The position numbers and the translations under genes are program-made. Shown here one piece after another: positions 48,795 to 59,826 of a stretch of DNA of 64,000 bases. Within the stretch, counting starts at the first letter, position 1; each line of letters starts with the position of its first letter. The stretch covers positions 9,539,339 to 9,603,338 of the forward strand of contig NC_134515.1 of NCBI RefSeq assembly GCF_027942865.1, in the 5' to 3' direction. This DNA is from Odontesthes bonariensis (lineage: Eukaryota > Chordata > Actinopteri > Atheriniformes > Atherinopsidae). The notes under the pieces are model-generated. The model was given only the letters and a program-made list of their open reading frames with translations. It ran no database searches and was not told the DNA's origin.

Positions 48795-51235
48795 CAGTGA
48801 ATATAGTTACATTCCTTAGTAAAGCTGAAAAGTATCATAAAAAGAAAAGGTTGTTTTTTTTTCTCATGAGAAAATCAATATTTGGTCACCAGGAAAAAAA
48901 AAATCATTTCATTCTACACATTTGCCTGATTGTTACCATGGGGAAGTAGTAGTTCTTCCTCTTCCTCATTTTTTCAGTTGTCACTCCAGCGGAGAATGAC
49001 TTATTGTTCTGTCAGCTGATCAGTAAACTGAATTCCAACATCACCGAATTATGCAAAACAAAAACAAAGGCATCATTCTGTTGTCTGGTGGACGTGTTTG
49101 TCAGTCAGAGCTGTATCAGTTTAGCGTTGACAGCATTTACGGTATAGACAAGAACCAGATGTGCTACTAAACACTGAAGAAACGACATGTTCTCCCTTCA
49201 TATAAATGACATAATTTACACCAATGATTCTCAGTGGGGGAAAAAAACAACAAGACACATTTCAGACTGAATGTTACATCACTTTTACCGATGATATGAT
49301 TTGTTTTAAATTATTTTTTTTAGGGTATTTGTTGGCATCAAAGTGCTCGTCTCTAATAGCTGGATGTGCCAACTAGCTACCCGTTTATTCTGGGCAGTCT
49401 TGATTCAAAAGAGTACCAAATTATTAGTTTTAGGTGCAGCTGCAACAGTGAGTGTAAGCTGGGACATTATGGACTGAAGTCAGTGAAGAGCAAATTCAGA
49501 GTAACTTAAAACCTGCTGTATGTGTAAGAAAATAACAGCAAAAAAACAGATCAAAACAAACAAAACAAAAAAACGAGGACGCTGCAGCAGTATTTAATTA
49601 AGGTGACGCCGCCCCAAAGATGTCGGAAATACCAGAAGAATTACCACGACTTGATGACAAATAACTTACCGATTCTTTATAAAGCAAAACAACTTTCCTT
49701 TTGTGGGATTATTTAAGTATTATTCAGATTCAATTCAGTCAAACATGCCATCTAACTGTGAAACTCGCCACATATATTTAGCTCCATCATCCTACCGAAA
49801 TGTTTCGTTTATTTGGAAAACTTTTATCCAAAGACTTGGATGTGTGGGGTTCAGAATCGAACCAGCAACCTTTGGATTGAAGAACAACAGATATATCACC
49901 GGAGCCCCATCCCAGAACAACCTAAAAGTCATGAGATAAACCACAGCTGCTGATGGACATGGTCAAACAGGCTCTTGCTCTATTGAAAAATCACGGTTTC
50001 AAGAACATTTACAAGCAATCCAGGCTTGTAACGGAGAACATGTGCAAGATTAGGCACAGCTGCTGGCCAATTTAAAACGTTTAACAGCAACTTGTGGGGA
50101 AGAGAGTGAAGAAAACATTTTGTCGGGGTCTTAAAAGCTCTACTGAACTGGATTTGGGACCTTATTCATGAAAAGTTTTAGTCAAGAAAATGTCTTTTCA
50201 GGTGAGTTATGCATTTGCATGTATAATTGCTTATACACACTGTTGTAACAGTGAAGTTTAGTTTATTAAAGTTTTATATACCTGTTTGACAGCATGGTCA
50301 ATAACATGTTTTCTTTTCTTTCAAACTCAGAACATATACACAGACTTTAAGCACTGACACCAGATTAAATGATTGGTTTATTTCCCATCCCTATGGCAAC
50401 CAAAGTCTGTCAACTACACAAATATGTTGAATAACATGTTGGTAAAGTGTCTTTTGCTCCCATTAGCGGCTGAGATTACTTCAACCTGGTGTCAAGGTAA
50501 CAGTTACTTTGCCCCTTCCTACACGTTGCCTTAGATCCCCGTGGACTGGACACTACTCTTTTACTCTATTCTAAAGTTCAAAGACACATAATTAACCACC
50601 CTGAGTGAATGCTGTCCATAACCTGACAGTCCGACATACAGTGCAACTATCTGCATTCTACTATAATTAAAGCTGGAGTGCAGGACTTAAACATATATAT
50701 AAATAAACGAACATCCATGATTAACAAGCCCTTGCCAAAAGAGTTTACACACAAAGTTTTGAGTCATGTCTGAGGTAGCAAGGAGCAAACATCGTGACAG
50801 CTACAGCAGCGATGAAGCTTCTATAAAAAAGTTGTACCGGATATTTAAGAAACTCGTAATTCAGAGGAAGCATTACAGATATATAAAGGAAAAAAGATCA
50901 CAGTGACGACATGTAAGGACACAAAAAAAACAGCGCAACTATTATTTCTGCCAGAAAATGCGCACATAAATATCACACAGCATGTTTAAGAGCACTAATA
51001 TCACACAGATTTGCTTTCTTATGGCTTTCTTATCACTGCAAATGTCATTATGTTGAAGGAACAACGGGGTGTCACATAGTTTTGACGAACATTTTCTTTG
51101 ATTGACGGCAGCTTGACGCAGTTTTGCCAAGGCTGATACAGTTTAACAAGGCACAAAAATCCCAAAGTGCGGTCTGGAAACAAGCTCCAGAAGATCAAGA
51201 ATATCCTTCAAAATAGGCAGGAGGGTAAATTAACA
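48795..51235. other. Convergent intergenic region, cfap126 to mgat4c-like
   Basis: 2.4 kb between two stop codons facing each other. It should hold both 3' UTRs. Candidate minus-strand AATAAA signals occur near 50263 and 50378. A dispersed fish repeat lies near 49.8 kb. No gene recognised. Confidence 0.5.
49795..49905 (+). repeat. Teleost dispersed repeat ('atccaaag' type) fragment
   Basis: TTTTATCCAAAGACTTGG and AATCGAACCAGCAACCTTTG follow the order of the same repeat class as 31195-31385. Diverged and short. Confidence 0.5.
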
Positions 51236-52125
51236 CTATGCTTCACTCTGCTTTGTGGAGATCCTCATTTTCTCAATGATGACCCAGTCCTTCTGCGCAG
51301 CCGTCACCAGTATCCTCAGACACGAAGAGGCAGAGGTGTACTTTTTGTCCAACTCCAGCATCTCAAACCTCCCGTTCTTTAAAACTCCCAGTGACTGGAA
51401 TTCTTCACAACTCTCCTCTTTCTCTGCGGTAACCACATCGTGGCCCAGTTGCACCTCAGCTGAGTCCAGGAGGTCTTTTCCCTTTGATCCAGTTTCTACG
51501 AATATCCCCGACACCACCGTAGGGTTTAGGAACACAACCGTCAGGTAATTTCCTTTTTCTGGGGAACGACCCCAGAAGAATGTCTCCCCCGCGTCCCAGG
51601 CCAGTTGGGGGAAGTGTTTCTGGTAGGTGGACATGTCTGAGTAGACGTTAGCCGAAGGGTTGGAGTATAAACCTTCCTCAAAGTCCATGTCCTTCAGCTT
51701 GTTGTATGTCCCCTGGAATGATGAAAAAGTCCCCATGTGCTGGAACAAGGACGGTTTGAAGAGGATCGTCTGTTTTTGAGTCATCAACTCTCTGAAGTGA
51801 GACATCAACCAGTCGCAAGGCATTTCCTGGTAGAAAAGGAAGAGGAAGCGAGCCAGTAGGGGAAGCTGGGCTGCCTTGTAGAGTTTTCCGATGTAACCAA
51901 GAGCTGAAAACTCCAACATGGCCCAGGTGCCCTTCTTCTGGTTTTGCTCCTCAATGTGTCTCCTGATGGCTGTAAGGAAGTTTTTCGCTGAGAAGACGTC
52001 ATCCTCCAGCTGGAGGTAGTATTGCCCGAGACCTGCACTGTAGTGGATCAAGAAGGAGTAATCCAAGTTCTGCTTGGAGCGGAACGTTACCCGTTCAGGA
52101 GCGTCGTTATAATTCCTCTTTAGAC
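51236..52125 (-). CDS. mgat4c: mgat4c-like coding exon 4 and stop
   Basis: Acceptor ctcttgaag before 52125, stop TAG at 51238-51236. The largest exon (295 codons plus a split one), with the LEDDV metal site, [21 protein letters not shown] and the C-terminal module with [16 protein letters not shown]. Confidence 0.95.
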
Positions 52126-55100
52126 CTTCAAGAGAACAAGAAAGACTCGGATAAATATCAAGACATCGACAAAACAAGACCACCGTGTCCCGAAGGGAGG
52201 ATCGTGTCTGCTGCACCTGTAAGTGGTGGGTACCATTCCTGAGAAACATGAATGACAGCAAGCTGGCCCTGTTCCAGCTCCACAGCAAATGCTGTTTTTA
52301 TCTCATTCACTGTGGCCATTCTCCAGCTGACGTCGAAATCTGCCAGCAGCACGACCACCACCATGGAGGCGCGCTCCTCAGGAGACGACTGAGAGAACAG
52401 GGACTGCAACGTGGGGACGAGATAGCTGCCCTTCTGCCTCTTCACCGATGACAGTCCAACCGTTAAAAACCCTGAAATGTGCAAAGAAAAATAAAACATT
52501 TTGTCACCGTTACGAAATTATTCGAATAAAAATAGTAAGAAATCAAATTACAAATTTAGTTGTCAGATAGGGAGGAAGGTCTGTTTCTATAATTTATTAA
52601 CAAAGCATCATTCTAATGGTCTATTAATGATTCATTATATTTTGAACCATAATTAGGATCTGCAATAGAATCGAATATCAGAAAATGACAGCATAAAGCT
52701 ATGAGATAAATCCTGAAATAAATGCCCTAATTATAAGCGTGGGTTGCCTGGATTGTTGTTGGATTGGATCAGCTGACCCAGTCTGTCTGCAGAACAACAT
52801 TAAAGAATCATCTCTCATAAAATAAAAACACCATTTCCAGAAAAGTTTAGCAGTTAAAAAAAAGGGAGAAAGCTGAGAGTGATAATTCAGAGTTTAAAGT
52901 AAAATAAAGTTTATTTAAACCTTTATTTAACTGACACAGATACACAACGGAAAATATTTCCTGTCTATCTTTGCTTTTCTCCCAAGTTTTGAGTTCATTG
53001 CTGCATCAAAATCTAGATTTTAATACATTTCCTACAATGATGTTGGTCAGAAAAGACAATAAAAATAATGTCAAGACAGTTTTTGTTGAATTTTGGAAAA
53101 TTTTCCAGCTTTTTTTGTAAATAAATGTTCCATCTTTTTTTTTTTTTTAAACAGTTTAATTTTTTAATTAAAGCCATTTACTTTAATTGACCCCCTGCTA
53201 CTTTTCTATCTGAACTTTCCTATTCATTAAAGGCACAAAAGCCCCCAAAAATGTTTTTTTTTTCTAAATAAAAAGAATAATAAAAAAGTAAAACCTGAGT
53301 AAATGCGCGATAAAATATTTATCGGCGTTAATTAATTGGTGAGTTAACGCGATAATAATGAGTTAACTCGCCCAGCCCTAATTCTTACATGCCAATAAGT
53401 CCTAAACATCCAAAAGCTTTCACTTTTGAAATTCGCCACATCGAGGAGCACGTCACAGAGAGGAAGAAACGGTAACCATTTCAATGCAAACATGTCAAAA
53501 AGACAGTTAAATTTACTGTCTTTTTTTAAAAAAAAAGGAAGAGTTGCATGACACTTCAAAACGATTCAGAAAAGCCTCCACAAGCAGCGACGAGGGCAGC
53601 TGCAGCGGTCATGTTGATGGTCAAAACCAACTGAGGGAGGAGGTTAGCGCGCGAACAGCTAGCCGGGTTCACCGACAGCTAGCCAAGCCCGGGCAGGAGG
53701 CTGGCTCTCACTGTGGGAGTCACTGTGTCAGCGGGCCTACAGAATGTACAGAGACTCAGATGGTAAAGACACCCCCGATAAGCTGATGGAGTTACTTGTT
53801 GCCGTCAACAGGATTCCCATTGCAAGTGCTGAATGTGAGCGCGGATTTTCTCAAATGAACTTGATTTGCACTCCCAACCGTAGCTCTTTGCTCACATCCA
53901 CCATGTCATCTTTACTCTTCTTAAATCTTGTTGGACCCCCCCTGGCTAAATTCAATCCAGTCCCGTACGTGAGGTCCTGGGTGGCCAAAGGACACAGAAC
54001 TGCCACAGACACACGCAGTAAAAGCAGACAACAAGAGGTAGAGGACAATCCGGACATGCTCGTGATGTGGGGTGTTTTAAACAACTAAATATGGTGAGCA
54101 AACATACTGTCTATTAATAGGCCGCCGTGCCAATCTTTGAATAATTAATATTTTTTTTACACGTTAGACCCGTTGAGAAATTAAGTGCTCGCTGTATACT
54201 GAAGTCCCACCTGTGGTGATGTGGGCATTTGCCTATGTTTTGCGTACTAGCCTAAAATAATTATAAATTATCGTCATAACATTTATACCATGGATATTAT
54301 TTGAAAATGAGGCTTGTAAGTCCCACAGCGTTTCAAGTGGACATTTTCATGTTGTTTTCAGCACCTTTTCTGTATACGTTCCGGGACCTGTACGCGTCTC
54401 GTCATCCCTGAGCCGTCATATGTACTTTGCGTTCCGGCACCTTATGATTTACAAATTAAGCACTGTGTAGAGCCATTTGTCAATTGTGAGCACAGCATAA
54501 AATAAGGGGTACCGGCTGAAGCGTCAGCCCTTGTGAAGACATTCTTGGGTAAAGACTTGCATGTCTAACCAGAATGTGTCGCCCCAACAAGCCACTGAAC
54601 AAGGCAACCTGTTCTACTTACCATGTCGGTTTTAAAATGGGCCTCAATCTCATTCCTGTTGTCTCTGATTCGCATAGAAGGTTTCACACAAACCTCAATC
54701 CCCTCCGCTCTCTAAGGCATACGTTACTCTGTGACACTCGCTTGTCTGTGGGGCTTTGGAATTGCCCTTCTCTTGCTCCGTCAAAGGAAGCAAGAAACTT
54801 GGGTGTCATGTCTCTTCATCATCTACCTCCTCCCACTTGGCAATATTTTTCGAAAATTTGGTATACATTTCCACTGCTTCGCGGATGACACCCAGCTCTA
54901 TCTGTCCAGTAAACCTGACGCCAGTCTCCCTCCCTCCCCCATGCCTGAGGGTTTTTTGAACTAAAAACAATTTATTGAAAACACCTAAGAAAAATTCAAT
55001 TTTTTTTCGCTGGCTGGATTGTATTACTTTTTTTTTTAATCAATGTTGGACATTTGGTTCATGTAGTTTTGCTTTATGATTCAGGATAATACCCAATGCT

Positions 55101-58100
55101 GCTATTTATTATACTACTATTACTATACTGTTACTATACTATAACTAAATCATAATCATAATATCAGCAATAATAATGAATGATAAAAAACCCTGCAATA
55201 TATCTTGCATTGTGCAGTTATACTGTATACTTCAGTGACACGACTTCTAAAACATCATAGTTGTCATACTGCAGTAATTCGCACCGGGCTCTCTTTTTTT
55301 TGACATAAGGCCAACGCCACTTAAATAAGAATGAGAAGTCGTCAGAATGCAGCGCAAGAATAAATAATTACATCATGTCGAAACGATCTCGTGCCATCAC
55401 TCGGGCGACATTTGTCTGATACAGCCACTTGCTCTGCCTCCAGTAATCCCGGCGAGTTGGTAGTTTGATTATTCCAAAAGTTAGGCAGTAACCGATGAAA
55501 GATTTCATCTCCTGCTTTGACACGGGGCTCCACTTCGAGTTGGATGGAGTGTGGCCGCGCGCCTGATCCGCATATAAGTTTGTCTGTGTCACCAACATAT
55601 CCCAAACTTCATCAGTGAAAATATGCGAGAACACTAAAGGACTTGCATCTTCAGATATTGGCACCTTCAGCCCCGGTGTACGAGTAAACTTTTGTTGACG
55701 TCGGGGGCGAAATCCAGCGGACTGCCTCTCTTCCTCTAATAAATTCTGTTGATCATTCCCTTCCAACTCCACATCACTTCCATCGCTGTCACAGTATGTC
55801 TCGTTAACCGCAGCCATTGTAGCCGAGCTGTCAAATTAGCTACAAACGCACTATTGCAGAACAGGCTAATCGAAAACACCCACCTCATGTGTATTTGAAC
55901 CAATTATTGTGCATTACATGCTGCATGCGTCTTGAAAATAATGATAAATGAACAATGTTGCGCTACGCAACAACCGGTGTCAATGGGTTAATCGTCTCCG
56001 CCCCTCTCTCACTCCTCACACCACTGCTATCCTGGTCCACAGCCTCGTCACCTCCCGCATAGATTATTGCAACTCACTCCTTTTTGGTGTCCCTCACAAA
56101 TACCTTCATAAGCTTCAACTGGTTCAAAACTCTGCAGCCCGCATCATCACCAGTACCCCCTCCTTTCACCATATCACCCCCGTCCTCCAGCAGCTTCACT
56201 GGCTCCCGGTCAAATTCAGAATTACTTTCAAAACCCTACTGTACACATTCAAGGCCATCCACAACCTCGCCCCCCCATATCTGTCTGATCTCCTCGCCAT
56301 TGTCATCCCATCTCGCTCCCTCAGGTCATCCTCCTCCCTCCACCTCTCTGTGCCCTCTGCCCGTCTCAGCACCATGGGGAGCAGAGCTTTCAGTCGCTCT
56401 GCTCCCCAACTCTGGAACTCACTCCCACCAGACATCCGCAACATTGACTCTTTACCCCTCTTTAAATCAAAACTCAAAACCCATCTGTTTCAAGCTGCAT
56501 TCTCCCTCTAGCCTCTTTTTTAACTTGTGTTATTTTATTTATTGTGTTTTTAATGTATTGTAAAGTGTCCTTGAGCGTTGAGAAAGGCGCTTTTTTAAAA
56601 TTAAATGTATTATTATTATTATTATGATTGATGACCAGCTGACCTTTAAAGATCATGTTGCCTCTCATACTCCACAGCATGCTGCTTCGCATTGTTAAAC
56701 TTCAGAAAGATCAAGCTGTACCCAACCCAACACCCCACCCAGCTCCTGATGCAGTCGGTGGTCATCTTGACTACTGCAGCGCCCTCCTAACTGGTCTCCC
56801 AGCCTGTGAAACCTCTGCGAAACCTCTGCGTCCGCATCAAATTCAAGTCGTGTTAGCTAACAAAGTGCTTAATGGAACGGCTCCCATCTACTTGAATGCT
56901 CTCACAAAGGTTTATGTCACGACTCGGTCACTGCGGTCATCAAAGGATTGTCGTCTAGTAGCGCTCAAGACAATCCAGACTCTTGTCATGTGTCTCGTTT
57001 CGAGCGCGACCATAACAGGGGCGTCCCTTTGTATTTTCAAGAAACTCTTGAAGACCCGGCTCTTCAGACTGGACCGTTGCAACACCTCGATTCTTCTCTT
57101 TTTCACACATTCTGCTGTAGATCTGCTGCTGTGTTTGGGATCTCTGTCCTGTTAATGAGCCAGTTTCAGCCCAGCTTTAGCTGTCGGACAGACGGCCTCA
57201 CATCTGACTCTAGAACACTTTGGTATCCAGAGGAGTTCATGGTGGACTCAGTGACTGCGAGGTGCCCAGGTCCTGTGGCTGCAGAACCAGCCCAGATCAT
57301 CAGCCCTCCACCACCGTGCTTGACAGCTGGTGTGAGGTGTTTGTGCTGATATGCTGTGTTTGGTTTCCTCCAAACGTGCTGCTGTGCATTATGAGCAAAC
57401 ATCTCCACTTTGGTCTGGTCTGTCCAAAGGACATTGGGCTTAATGCAAGAACCGTTCGTACGCACAGATCTGTTCTTAAATCGTCCGTACGAGTGATTTA
57501 AGAGAATTTGCGCATTCACCAATCTTTTCGTATTTTACGTTTTCTTTCAGGTACGAACAGAATTTACGAGTGAGCCAGAGGTGTCGTAGGAGTTTCGTAA
57601 AATAGTCCAATCAAGTTCGCTTGACTAATGGATGGTATATTTAATTACTTTGAAGAAAACATAAATAAATATATACATTATACCCCATAATCATGCTGAC
57701 ATTATTCTGTTTGACTTAAATTACGCACTAATTGAAGGTTCATTTGATTCTGTATATAACAAGGTCAATGGGAAGCGTAACCAGCGGCTGACTTGCTACT
57801 TTTGGATGCCTTAGCGCGTCAGGCTCTTGGAAGAGAGCGTGTGCTCCAAGGCCGTGTAGATATCCTAACAGACGAACGGCTGACATCGCAATTTATTTTG
57901 CCAAGGACTGTGCTGCTGTAAATATGCAGCTTGCTAGAGCCACGACTCCAGATAAAAACACGCCGATCAAACCCAATTCCACCACAACTCCAGGTCCTCA
58001 CCACCCTTGGATTTTTGGCCACGGAAACCTTTCAGAGGGAGATTGGAGACAGATCGGGGGTCTGTGAGTCGTGCGCTCCCCTTGGTCATCAAAGCTCTCA

Positions 58101-59823
58101 TCAGTTTATCTCCCATGGTACATCACATTCCCATACACCGCTGTCCAACAAGAACAAATTAACTTTCATGCCGTGGCTGGACTGACAAACATAATCAGAG
58201 CAATAGACTGCGCACATATTACGCATTAAAGCACCTGTGCTGTTGTGGAGCGCACTGAGCTGAAGGCCAGGTGGGTGTGTCTCAATATGGGGGGGGGGGG
58301 GGGGCAAACTGCTCTATAGCCCAGAGAAGGCATGCCAGATTTGCACAATATTGCCATGAACGAGGGTCTCCACCTTAAACAGCCCAGGCAGACCAGAAGG
58401 TGTGGTGCCAGAAGACCCCCCTCATGGACCGCCCCATCAAAGAGCCATCATGATGAGGCAACAACTGATTGCACGGCTTTAGTTGCAGTCATCGAGTCGG
58501 CGTTCTTCATTTACGCAGGTCGTTTACACACTTTTTCCAAAGTTAAGAGCGTTTGTTGAATCTGACGTGGCGTGTTCGTACGAGACCTTCTTATGAAAAA
58601 AAAAATTTGAGAAATTTAGAATAAAAATACGAAAATGTTCTTGCATGAGGCCCAATGTTCCAGAAGTCTTGTGGTTTGTTCAGATGCAGCTTTGCAAACC
58701 TAAGCTGTGCTGCCATGTTCTTTTTAGAGAGAAGAGGCTTTCTCCTGCAGCCCTTCCAAACAAGCCATACCTGTTCAGCCTGTTTCTAATTGTGCTGTCA
58801 TGAACTTTAACATCTAACATGCTGACTGAGGCCTGGAGAGTTGGAGCTCTTGAATGTTTTCCACTTATGAATAATCTTTCTTTCTGTAGAATGATGGACT
58901 CTGAATAGTTTGGAAATGACCTTATAACCCCTCCCAGATTGATGGGGAGCAACACTTCCCTCTCCAAGATCATTGCTGATGTCTTTCCTCCTTGGCATCG
59001 TGTTGACACACACCTGAATGCTCCAGACCAGCAAACTGACAAAACTTGTTCTTTTCTAGAGCTGCTCACACTTCCTGATGATCAACTAATCAGTGTCTCT
59101 GATCAGCAGCTCCTGGCTGCTATTCACCTTCTTAACTCCGGTGAAAGAAGTTAAGGTGGACTTAGTTTTTCATATGCTGCTTCTGTATTTTGTCTCAGTT
59201 CTTGTTAAATAAATAACATGGGGTCATATGTCAGGTGATAAAAAAAATAAAAAATTATATGAAAAAGGTTGCTTTTTGCTAAAATAAACCGGTTTGATTT
59301 CATCTCTTTAATTTCCTTGTTCCACATCAACACAGATGCCTTCACATCATAAGACAAAGAACAAAGAGTCCCAACTCACTCTGTTGAGTAGATGGCGCTC
59401 CGGCCAGCAGCTGATAGGTCACATTGAGAGGAAGGTAATCTCCCTGTTCGACCCAGGACTCCTTACTGATCAGCCTCTCCGATTGCCACGTTAACTCACT
59501 TGGAGCTGGCTCGATGGATCTCGCTGTGTCCTGGAAAACAAACACATTTCAGATTCTGGTTCTGCTTCTAAGTGTATTCAGAGTTAATGTAAGAAACAAG
59601 AAAGTTTACTCTGCGTGTTCCCAAACTTTGTGTCCAGTAAAGACTGAAAGTGTAAATGTTTAATCTCATGAAATGTAACCCTTTTATCTCATTCGGTGTG
59701 TGTGTGTGTGCGTGTTTGTGCTCTTACAGTTACAAGGAAGTTTGAATGATTCATGAGATACAGCCCACTGACAATAAGCAGCACTGCCACAGCCGCATTC
59801 TTCTTCTTTGCATACCGTCGCAT
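51236..59823 (-). CDS. mgat4c: MGAT4C-like beta-1,4-N-acetylglucosaminyltransferase
   Basis: A Golgi type II membrane glycosyltransferase of family GT54. Members add GlcNAc to the alpha-1,3-mannose arm of N-glycans, though activity of the C type is less certain (family knowledge). Four coding exons, 59728-59823, 59380-59530, 52217-52471 and 51236-52125, with matching phases and GT/AG sites, give 463 aa (human MGAT4C about 478). Seen: a basic start MRRYAKKK, one membrane anchor (residues 9-24), a stem, then [15 protein letters not shown], the metal-binding LEDDV (EDD at about 208-210), [43 protein letters not shown], and a C-terminal module ending [11 protein letters not shown]. Best match is MGAT4C; a fish-specific paralogue is possible. 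Intron 2 (6.9 kb) is largely nested transposons. Confidence 0.92.
52217..52471 (-). CDS. mgat4c: mgat4c-like coding exon 3
   Basis: Acceptor cacatttcag before 52471, donor gtgcag at 52216. Encodes [18 protein letters not shown], the ADFD segment and [14 protein letters not shown], the start of the GT54 domain. Confidence 0.92.
52472..53190. other. mgat4c intron 2, right part
   Basis: AT-rich intronic DNA before the transposon nest. No element or exon recognised. Confidence 0.5.
53191..53414 (+). repeat. Second copy of hAT/SINE end plus unique flank
   Basis: Near-identical to 47773-47993: the SINE tail, the right end of the hAT element (...CAGCCCTA), its ATTCTTAC duplication and a further 26 bp of flanking sequence (ATGCCAATAAGTCC, then TAAACATCCAAA). 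Differences are a few substitutions and a TTAA insertion. Because unique flank is copied too, this is a DNA duplication and not a new transposition. Confidence 0.9.
53415..54520 (+). mobile_element. Second hAT-type relic, internally deleted
   Basis: A short frame at 53492 starts [17 protein letters not shown], the N-terminal style of TTF/ZMYM-like hAT proteins, then stops. After about 250 bp of degraded sequence the dimerisation region follows at about 53770-54088: [47 protein letters not shown]. The catalytic middle is gone. Right boundary is approximate (repeated GTTCCGG-type sequence to about 54520). Confidence 0.7.
54700..54945 (+). mobile_element. L2 LINE fragment (reverse-transcriptase YADD region)
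   Basis: Reads [20 protein letters not shown], then [15 protein letters not shown]. This is the catalytic region of the family seen complete at 26.9-30.3 kb, with Y changed to F before the ADD. The upstream 54.58-54.75 kb may be another LINE piece (SVGLWNC). Possibly the left half of the copy that resumes at 55990. Confidence 0.75.
55250..55987 (-). mobile_element. piggyBac-like relic in mgat4c intron
   Basis: The right terminus, read inward, is CCCATTGACACCGGTTGTTG and abuts TTAA at 55988-55991, the piggyBac target. It carries an N-terminal transposase frame on the minus strand. The left terminus could not be found, so the left coordinate is approximate. Confidence 0.75.
55368..55817 (-). 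pseudogene. N-terminal piggyBac transposase fragment
   Basis: 149 codons starting [18 protein letters not shown] (acidic leader). Then comes the conserved entry to the piggyBac domain: [58 protein letters not shown]. It ends where the catalytic aspartates should follow, so it is truncated. Confidence 0.82.
55990..56624 (+). mobile_element. L2 LINE 3' end
   Basis: Encodes [19 protein letters not shown] to [16 protein letters not shown] in one open frame, same family as the element at 26.9-30.3 kb ([19 protein letters not shown] there). A 3' UTR with GAGAAAGGCGCTTTTTTAAA and an (ATT)n tail follow. It starts directly at the piggyBac TTAA site. Confidence 0.88.
56625..57111 (+). mobile_element. 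LINE fragment (L2/Rex1 group), second copy
   Basis: Starts right after the L2 tail with [10 protein letters not shown] and carries [30 protein letters not shown] and [12 protein letters not shown] with frameshifts. Nucleotide wording matches the copy at 19968-20556 closely. Confidence 0.8.
57112..59265 (-). mobile_element. Tc1-like element of a second family, split by a Harbinger
   Basis: The minus-strand transposase is in two blocks. The N-terminal block (58680-59069) reads [35 protein letters not shown] and [18 protein letters not shown]. The C-terminal block (57166-57435) reads [40 protein letters not shown] and SVRQLKLG. The first catalytic Asp (WTD) is visible. The break between the blocks is the Harbinger insertion at 57436-58653. 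Outer ends are approximate; the right end lies within about 115 bp of mgat4c exon 2. Confidence 0.85.
57436..58653 (+). mobile_element. Harbinger element inserted in the Tc1
   Basis: 1218 bp with inverted ends GGGCTTAATGCAAGAAC and, inward from the right, GGGCCTCATGCAAGAAC. It is flanked by ATT on the left and AAT on the right (3-bp duplication with one change). Removing it restores the Tc1 wording GGACATT/GTTCCAG. Plus-strand transposase traces occur at about 57930-58060 ([37 protein letters not shown]) and, frameshifted, near 58130-58220 ([24 protein letters not shown]), which match HARBI1-type proteins. A run of 17 G lies near 58290. Confidence 0.82.
59380..59530 (-). CDS. mgat4c: mgat4c-like coding exon 2 (stem)
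   Basis: Acceptor tgttttccag before 59530, donor gtgagt at 59379. 50 codons plus one base, [18 protein letters not shown] to APSTQQ, a poorly conserved stem with one N-glycosylation sequon (NVT). Confidence 0.83.
59728..59823 (-). CDS. mgat4c: mgat4c-like coding exon 1 (membrane anchor)
   Basis: Starts at ATG 59823-59821 just after the acceptor tttatag, donor gtaaga at 59727. 32 codons: [18 protein letters not shown], then [14 protein letters not shown]. Positive N-terminus plus a hydrophobic stretch indicates a type II signal anchor. Confidence 0.85.
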
Positions 59824-59826
59824 TTC

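Noticed and set aside
48524-48838. 104-codon minus-strand frame
   Set aside because: Antisense shadow of cfap126 exon 5.
55954-55970. X-box-like GTTGCGCTACGCAAC
   Set aside because: Part of the palindromic piggyBac terminus inside an intron, not near a promoter.
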